A stretch of 64,000 bases of DNA, taken from the NCBI GenBank assembly GCA_949825045.1, contig OX463818.1:35294906-35358905 (forward strand), given 5' to 3'. This stretch comes from Argyresthia goedartella. Lineage: Eukaryota > Arthropoda > Insecta > Lepidoptera > Argyresthiidae. This document shows positions 57,501 through 64,000 of this stretch, piece by piece (positions within the stretch are counted from its first letter, which is position 1; every line of letters begins with the position of its first letter). A program made the position numbers and the translations under genes. The notes under the pieces are model-generated. The model made no database searches. It saw only the letters and a program-made list of their open reading frames with translations, and had not been told where the DNA came from.

Positions 57501-60500
57501 CAGCCTCTCATGAGCACACCTTGTAGCAGGCGGTCCGACTGTGGAACACACTTCCTTGCGCTATAAGAGACTTCCTCCCACTCCAGCCTCTCATGAGCAC
57601 ACCTTGTAGCAGGCGGTCCGACTGTGGAACACACTTCCTTGCGCTATAAGAGACTTCCTCCCACTCCAGCCTCTCATGAGCACACCTTGTAGCAGGCGGT
57701 CCGACTGTGGAACACACTTCCTTGCGCTATAAGAGACTTCCTCCCACTCCAGCCTCTCATGAGCACACCTTGTAGCAGGCGGTCCGACTGTGGAACACAC
57801 TTCCTTGCGCTATAAGAGACTTCCTCCCACTCCAGCCTCTCATGAGCACACCTTGTAGCAGGCGGTCCGACTGTGGAACACTCTTCCTTGCGCTATAAGA
57901 GACTTCCTCCCACTCCAGCCTCACATGAGCACACCTTGTAGCAGGCGGTCCGACTGTGGAAAACACTTCCTTGCGCTATAAGAGACTTCCTCCCACTCCA
58001 GCCTCTCATGAGCACACCTTGTAGCAGGCGGTCCGACTGTGGAACACTCTTCCTTGCGCTATAAGAGACTTCCTCCCACTCCAGCCTCTCATGAGCACAC
58101 CTTGTAGCAGGCGGTCCGACTATGGAACACACTTCCTTGCGCTATAAGAGACTTCCTCCCACTCCAGCCTCTCATGAGCACACCTTGTAGCAGGCGGTCC
58201 GACTGTGGAACACTCTTCCTTGCGCTATAAGAGACTTCCTCCCACTCCAGCCTCTCATGAGCACACCTTGTAGCAGGCGGTCCGACTGTGGAACACTCTT
58301 CCTTGCGCTATAAGAGACTTCCTCCCACTCCAGCCTCTCATGAGCACACCTTGTAGCAGGCGGTCCGACTGTGGAACACTCTTCCTTGCGCTATAAGAGA
58401 CTTCCTCCCACTCCAGCCTCTCATGAGCACACCTTGTAGCAGGCGGTCCGACTGTGGAACACACTTCCTTGCGCTATAAGAGACTTCCTCCCACTCCAGC
58501 CTCTCATGAGCACACCTTGTAGCAGGCGGTCCGACTGTGGAACACACTTCCTTGCGCTATAAGAGACTTCCTCCCACTCCAGCCTCTCATGAGCACACCT
58601 TGTAGCAGGCGGTCCGACTGTGGAACACTCTTCCTTGCGCTATAAGAGACTTCCTCCCACTACAGCCTCTCATGAGCACACCTTGTAGCAGGCGGTCCGA
58701 CTGTGGAACACTCTTCCTTGCGCTATAAGAGACTTCCTCCCACTCCAGCCTCTCATGAGCACACCTTGTAGCAGGCGGTCCGACTGTGGAACACTCTTCC
58801 TTGCGCTATAAGAGACTTCCTCCCACTCCAGCCTCTCATGAGCACACCTTGTAGCAGGCGGTCCGACTGTGGAACACTCTTCCTTGCGCTATAAGAGACT
58901 TCCTCCCACTCCAGCCTCTCATGAGCACACCTTGTAGCAGGCGGTCCGACTGTGGAACACTCTTCCTTGCGCTATAAGAGACTTCCTCCCACTCCAGCCT
59001 CTCATGAGCACACCTTGTAGCAGGCGGTCCGACTGTGGAACACTCTTCCTTGCGCTATAAGAGACTTCCTCCCACTCCAGCCTCTCATGAGCACACCTTG
59101 TAGTAGGCGGTCCGACTGTGGAACACACTTCCTTGCGCTATAAGAGAATTCCTCCCACTCCAGCCTCTCATGAGCACACCTTGTAGCAGGCGGTCCGACT
59201 GTGGAACACACTTCCTTGCGCTATAAGAGACTTCCTCCCACTCCAGCCTCTCATGAGCACACCTTGTAGCAGGCGGTCCGACTGTGGAACACTCTTCCTT
59301 GCGCTATAAGAGACTTCCTCCCACTCCAGCCTCTCATGAGCACACCTTGTAGCAGGCGGTCCGACTGTGGAACACTCTTCCTTGCGCTATAAGAGACTTC
59401 CTCCCACTCCAGCCTCTCATGAGCACACCTTGTAGCAGGCGGTCCGACTGTGGAACACTCTTCCTTGCGCTATAAGAGACTTCCTCCCACTCCAGCCTCT
59501 CATGAGCACACCTTGTAGCAGGCGGTCCGACTGTGGAACACTCTTCCTTGCGCTATAAGAGACTTCCTCCCACTCCAGCCTCTCATGAGCACACCTTGTA
59601 GCAGGCGGTCCGACTGTGGAACACACTTCCTTGCGCTATAAGAGACTTCCTCCCACTCCAGCCTCTCATGAGCACACCTTGTAGCAGGCGGTCCGACTGT
59701 GGAACACTCTTCCTTGCGCTATAAGAGACTTACTCCCACTCCAGCCTCTCATGAGCACACCTTGTAGCAGGCGGTCCGACTGTGGAACACACTTCCTTGC
59801 GCTATAAGAGACTTCCTCCCACTCCAGCCTCTCATGAGCACACCTTGTAGCAGGCGGTCCGACTGTGGAACACTCTTCCTTGCGCTATAAGAGACTTCCT
59901 CCCACTCCAGCCTCTCATGAGCACACCTTGTAGCAGGCGGTCCGACTGTGGAACACTCTTCCTTGCGCTATAAGAGACTTCCTCCCACTCCAGCCTCTCA
60001 TGAGCACACCTTGTAGCAGGCGGTCCGACTGTGGAACACACTTCCTTGCGCTATAAGAGACTTCCTCCCACTCCAGCCTCTCATGAGCACACCTTGTAGC
60101 AGGCGGTCCGACTGTGGAACACTCTTCCTTGCGCTATAAGAGACTTCCTCCCACTCCAGCCTCTCATGAGCACACCTTGTAGCAGGCGGTCCGACTGTGG
60201 AACACACTTCCTTGCGCTATAAGAGACTTCCTCCCACTCCAGCCTCTCATGAGCACACCTTGTAGCAGGCGGTCCGACTGTGGAACACTCTTCCTTGCGC
60301 TATAAGAGACTTCCTCCCACTCCAGCCTCTCATGAGCACACCTTGTAGCAGGCGGTCCTACTATGGAACACACTTCCTTGCGCTATAAGAGACTTCCTCC
60401 CACTCCAGCCTCTCATGAGCACACCTTGTAGCAGGCGGTCCGACTGTGGAACACTCTTCCTTGCGCTATAAGAGACTTCCTCCCACTCCAGCCTCTCATG

Positions 60501-63500
60501 AGCACACCTTGTAGCAGGCGGTCCGACTGTGGAACACTCTTCCTTGCGCTATAAGAGACTTCCTCCCACTCCAGCCTCTCATGAGCACACCTTGTAGCAG
60601 GCGGTCCGACTGTGGAACACTCTTCCTTGCGCTATAAGAGACTTCCTCCCACTCCAGCCTCTCATGAGCACACCTTGTAGCAGGCGGTCCGACTGTGGAA
60701 CACACTTACTTGCGCTATAAGAGACTTCCTCCCACTCCAGCCTCTCATGAGCACACCTTGTAGCAGGCGGTCCGACTGTGGAACACACTTCCTTGCGCTA
60801 TAAGAGACTTCCTCCCACTCCAGCCTCTCATGAGCACACCTTGTAGCAGGCGGTCCGACTGTGGAACACTCTTCCTTGCGCTATAAGAGACTTCCTCCCA
60901 CTACAGCCTCTCATGAGCACACCTTGTAGCAGGCGGTCCGACTGTGGAACACTCTTCCTTGCGCTATAAGAGACTTCCTCCCACTCCAGCCTCTCATGAG
61001 CACACCTTGTAGCAGGCGGTCCGACTGTGGAACACTCTTCCTTGCGCTATAAGAGACTTCCTCCCACTCCAGCCTCTCATGAGCACACCTTGTAGCAGGC
61101 GGTCCGACTGTGGAACACACTTCCTTGCGCTATAAGAGACTTCCTCCCACTCCAGCCTCTCATGAGCACACCTTTTAGCAGGCGGTCCGACTGTGGAACA
61201 CTCTTCCTTGCGCTATAAGAGACTTCCTCCCACTCCAGCCTCTCATGAGCACACCTTGTAGCAGGCGGTCCGACTGTGGAACACTCTTCCTTGCGCTATA
61301 AGAGACTTCCTCCCACTCCAGCCTCTCATGAGCACACCTTGTAGCAGGCGGTCCGACTGTGGAACACTCTTCCTTGCGCTATAAGAGACTTCCTCCCACT
61401 CCAGCCTCTCATGAGCACACCTTGTAGCAGGCGGTCCGACTGTGGAACACTCTTCCTTGCGCTATAAGAGACTTCCTCCCACTCCAGCCTCTCATGAGCA
61501 CACCTTGTAGCAGGCGGTCCGATTGTGGAACACACTTCCTTGCGCTATAAGAGACTTCCTCCCACTCCAGCCTCTCATGAGCACACCTTGTAGCAGGCGG
61601 TCCGACTGTGGAACACACTTCCTTGCGCTATAAGAGACTTCCTCCCACTCCAGCCTCTCATGAGCACACCTTGTAGCAGGCGGTCCGACTGTGGAACACA
61701 CTTCCTTGCGCTATAAGAGACTTCCTCCCACTCCAGCCTCTCATGAGCACACCTTGTAGCAGGCGGTCCGACTGTGGAACACACTTCCTTGCGCTATAAG
61801 AGACTTCCTCCCACTCCAGCCTCTCATGAGCACACCTTGTAGCAGGCGGTCCGACTGTGGAACACACTTCCTTGCGCTATAAGAGACTTCCTCCCACTCC
61901 AGCCTCTCATGAGCACACCTTGTAGCAGGCGGTCCGACTGTGGAACACACTTCCTTGCGCTATAAGAGACTTCCTCCCACTCCAGCCTCTCATGAGCACA
62001 CCTTGTAGCAGGCGGTCCGACTGTGGAACACACTTCCTTGCGCTATAAGAGACTTCCTCCCACTCCAGCCTCTCATGAGCACACCTTGTAGCAGGCGGTC
62101 CGACTGTGGAACACACTTCCTTGCGCTATAAGAGACTTCCTCCCACTCCAGCCTCTCATGAGCACACCTTGTAGCAGGCGGTCCGACTGTGGAACACACT
62201 TCCTTGCGCTATAAGAGACTTCCTCCCACTCCAGCCTCTCATGAGCACACCTTGTAGCAGGCGGTCCGACTGTGGAACACACTTCCTTGCGCTATAAGAG
62301 ACTTCCTCCCACTCCAGCCTCTCATGAGCACACCTTGTAGCAGGCGGTCCGACTGTGGAACACACTTCCTTGCGCTATAAGAGACTTCCTCCCACTCCAG
62401 CCTCTCATGAGCACACCTTGTAGCAGGCGGTCCGACTGTGGAACATACTTCCTTGCGCTATAAGAGACTTCCTCCCACTCCAGCCTCTCATGAGCACACC
62501 TTGTAGCAGGCGGTCCGACTGTGGAACACACTTCCTTGCGCTATAAGAGACTTCCTCCCACTCCAGCCTCTCATGAGCACACCTTGTAGCAGGCGGTCCG
62601 ACTGTGGAACACACTTCCTTGCGCTATAAGAGACTTCCTCCCACTCCAGCCTCTCATCAGCACACCTTGTAGCAGGCGGTCCGACTGTGGAACACACTTC
62701 CTTGCGCTATAAGAGACTTCCTCCCACTCCAGCCTCTCATGAGCACACCTTGTAGCAGGCGGTCCGACTGTGGAACACACTTCCTTGCGCTATAAGAGAC
62801 TTCCTCCCACTCCAGCCTCTCATGAGCACACCTTGAGCAGGCGGTCCGACTGTGGAACACTCTTCCTTGCGCTATAAGAGACTTCCTCCCACTCCAGCCT
62901 CTCATTAGCACACCTTGTAGCAGGCGGTCCGACTGTGGAACACACTTCCTTGCGCTATAAGAGACTTCCTCCCACTCCAGCCTCTCATGAGCACACCTTG
63001 TAGCAGGCGGTCCGACTGTGGAACACACTTCCTTGCGCTATAAGAGACTTCCTCCCACTCCAGCCTCTCATGAGCACACCTTGTAGCAGGCGGTCCGACT
63101 GTGGAACACTCTTCCTTGCGCTATAAGAGACTTCCTCCCACTCCAGCCTCTCATGAGCACACCTTGTAGCAGGCGGTCCTACTATGGAACACACTTCCTT
63201 GCGCTATAAGAGACTTCCTCCCACTCCAGCCTCTCATGAGCACACCTTGTAGCAGGCGGTCCGACTGTGGAACACTCTTCCTTGCGCTATAAGAGACTTC
63301 CTCCCACTCCAGCCTCTCATGAGCACACCTTGTAGCAGGCGGTCCGACTGTGGAACACTCTTCCTTGCGCTATAAGAGACTTCCTCCCACTCCAGCCTCT
63401 CATGAGCACACCTTGTAGCAGGCGGTCCGACTGTGGAACACTCTTCCTTGCGCTATAAGAGACTTCCTCCCACTCCAGCCTCTCATGAGCACACCTTGTA

Positions 63501-64000
63501 GCAGGCGGTCCGACTGTGGAACACTCTTCCTTGCGCTATAAGAGACTTCCTCCCACTCCAGCCTCTCATGAGCACACCTTGTAGCAGGCGGTCCGACTGT
63601 GGAACACACTTCCTTGCGCTATAAGAGACTTCCTCCCACTCCAGCCTCTCATGAGCACACCTTGTAGCAGGCGGTCCGACTGTGGAACACTCTTCCTTGC
63701 GCTATAAGAGACTTCCTCCCACTCCAGCCTCTCATGAGCACACCTTGTAGCAGGCGGTCCGACTGTGGAACACTCTTCCTTGCGCTATAAGAGACTTCCT
63801 CCCACTCCAGCCTCTCATTAGCACACCTTGTAGCAGGCGGTCCGACTGTGGAACACACTTCCTTGCGCTATAAGAGACTTCCTCCCACTCCAGCCTCTCA
63901 TGAGCACACCTTGTAGCAGGCGGTCCGACTGTGGAACACACTTCCTTGCGCTATAAGAGACTTCCTCCCACTCCAGCCTCTCATGAGCACACCTTGTAGC
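57421..64000. repeat. 83-bp satellite, 79 full copies, open at the right edge
   Basis: The unit begins cctctcatgagcacaccttg and continues tagcaggcggtccgactgtg, gaacac(a/t)cttccttgcgc, tataagagacttcctcccac, tccag. Copy n starts at 57421 + 83(n-1) up to copy 66 (62816), which is 82 bp (one T lost near 62834). Copies 67-79 follow from 62898, and a 24-nt partial copy reaches the edge. Two main variants differ by acacac versus acactc; copies 50-65 are uniformly acacac. Copy 1 is continuous with the retrotransposon ORF, and one frame of every unit spells QAVRLWNTLPCAIRDFLP. The 69-codon - strand frames spaced every 83 bp are artefacts of the repeat. Confidence 0.98.

Noticed and set aside
57425..63941. 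Dozens of 69-codon ORFs on the - strand
   Set aside because: Identical artefacts of the 83-bp satellite, spaced by the unit length.

Overview
This window is nuclear DNA of an insect, most probably a moth or butterfly. It is AT-rich, its genes are split by GT/AG introns, and it is crowded with short interspersed repeats. These include three tRNA-headed SINE families, non-LTR retrotransposon remnants, mariner-type and foldback MITEs, and a 'GGGTTCCGTACC' repeat that I remember as typical of lepidopteran genomes. The order is inferred from that remembered repertoire and from protein resemblance; no search was run.

Three protein-coding genes can be supported. (1) On the + strand at 4889-8191, three exons encode a sugar transporter of the facilitated trehalose/glucose (Tret1/GLUT-like) type; only its first residues are missing. 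(2) On the - strand at 13847-13964 and 11123-11225, two small, phase-compatible exons encode the PH-BEACH part of neurobeachin (rugose, rg). (3) On the + strand at 41342-42439, a complete intronless mab-21 encodes 365 residues. A possible THAP-domain first exon lies at 54408-54484.

The layout is suggestive. In vertebrates MAB21L1 sits antisense inside an NBEA intron, and MAB21L2 inside LRBA. Here mab-21 is again antisense to, and on the 5' side of, neurobeachin PH-BEACH exons. Most of the window is therefore probably neurobeachin intron, with mab-21, and probably the transporter, as nested antisense genes. The 5' neurobeachin exons that would prove this were not found.

By region: 1-4.9 kb is repeat-strewn non-coding DNA; 4.9-8.7 kb is the transporter; 8.7-14 kb holds the neurobeachin exons and their intron; 14-41 kb is intronic or intergenic with many mobile-element remnants and minisatellites (37 bp x 22, 61/65 bp x 8, 22 bp x 11). 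A CpG-rich promoter-like block lies at 39.2-39.4 kb and mab-21 at 41-43 kb. 43-57 kb is repeat-rich, with nested transposons, a 640-bp foldback element and a non-LTR retrotransposon.

From 57.4 kb to the right edge the window is one 83-bp satellite, with 79 full copies. Its unit is taken from the C-terminal end of the non-LTR retrotransposon ORF directly to its left. The two sharpest minisatellites (37 bp and 22 bp) also arise inside copies of one repeat family, so tandem arrays born inside mobile elements are a theme of this window. I saw no prokaryotic-type system, CRISPR array or rRNA, and no functional tRNA gene.
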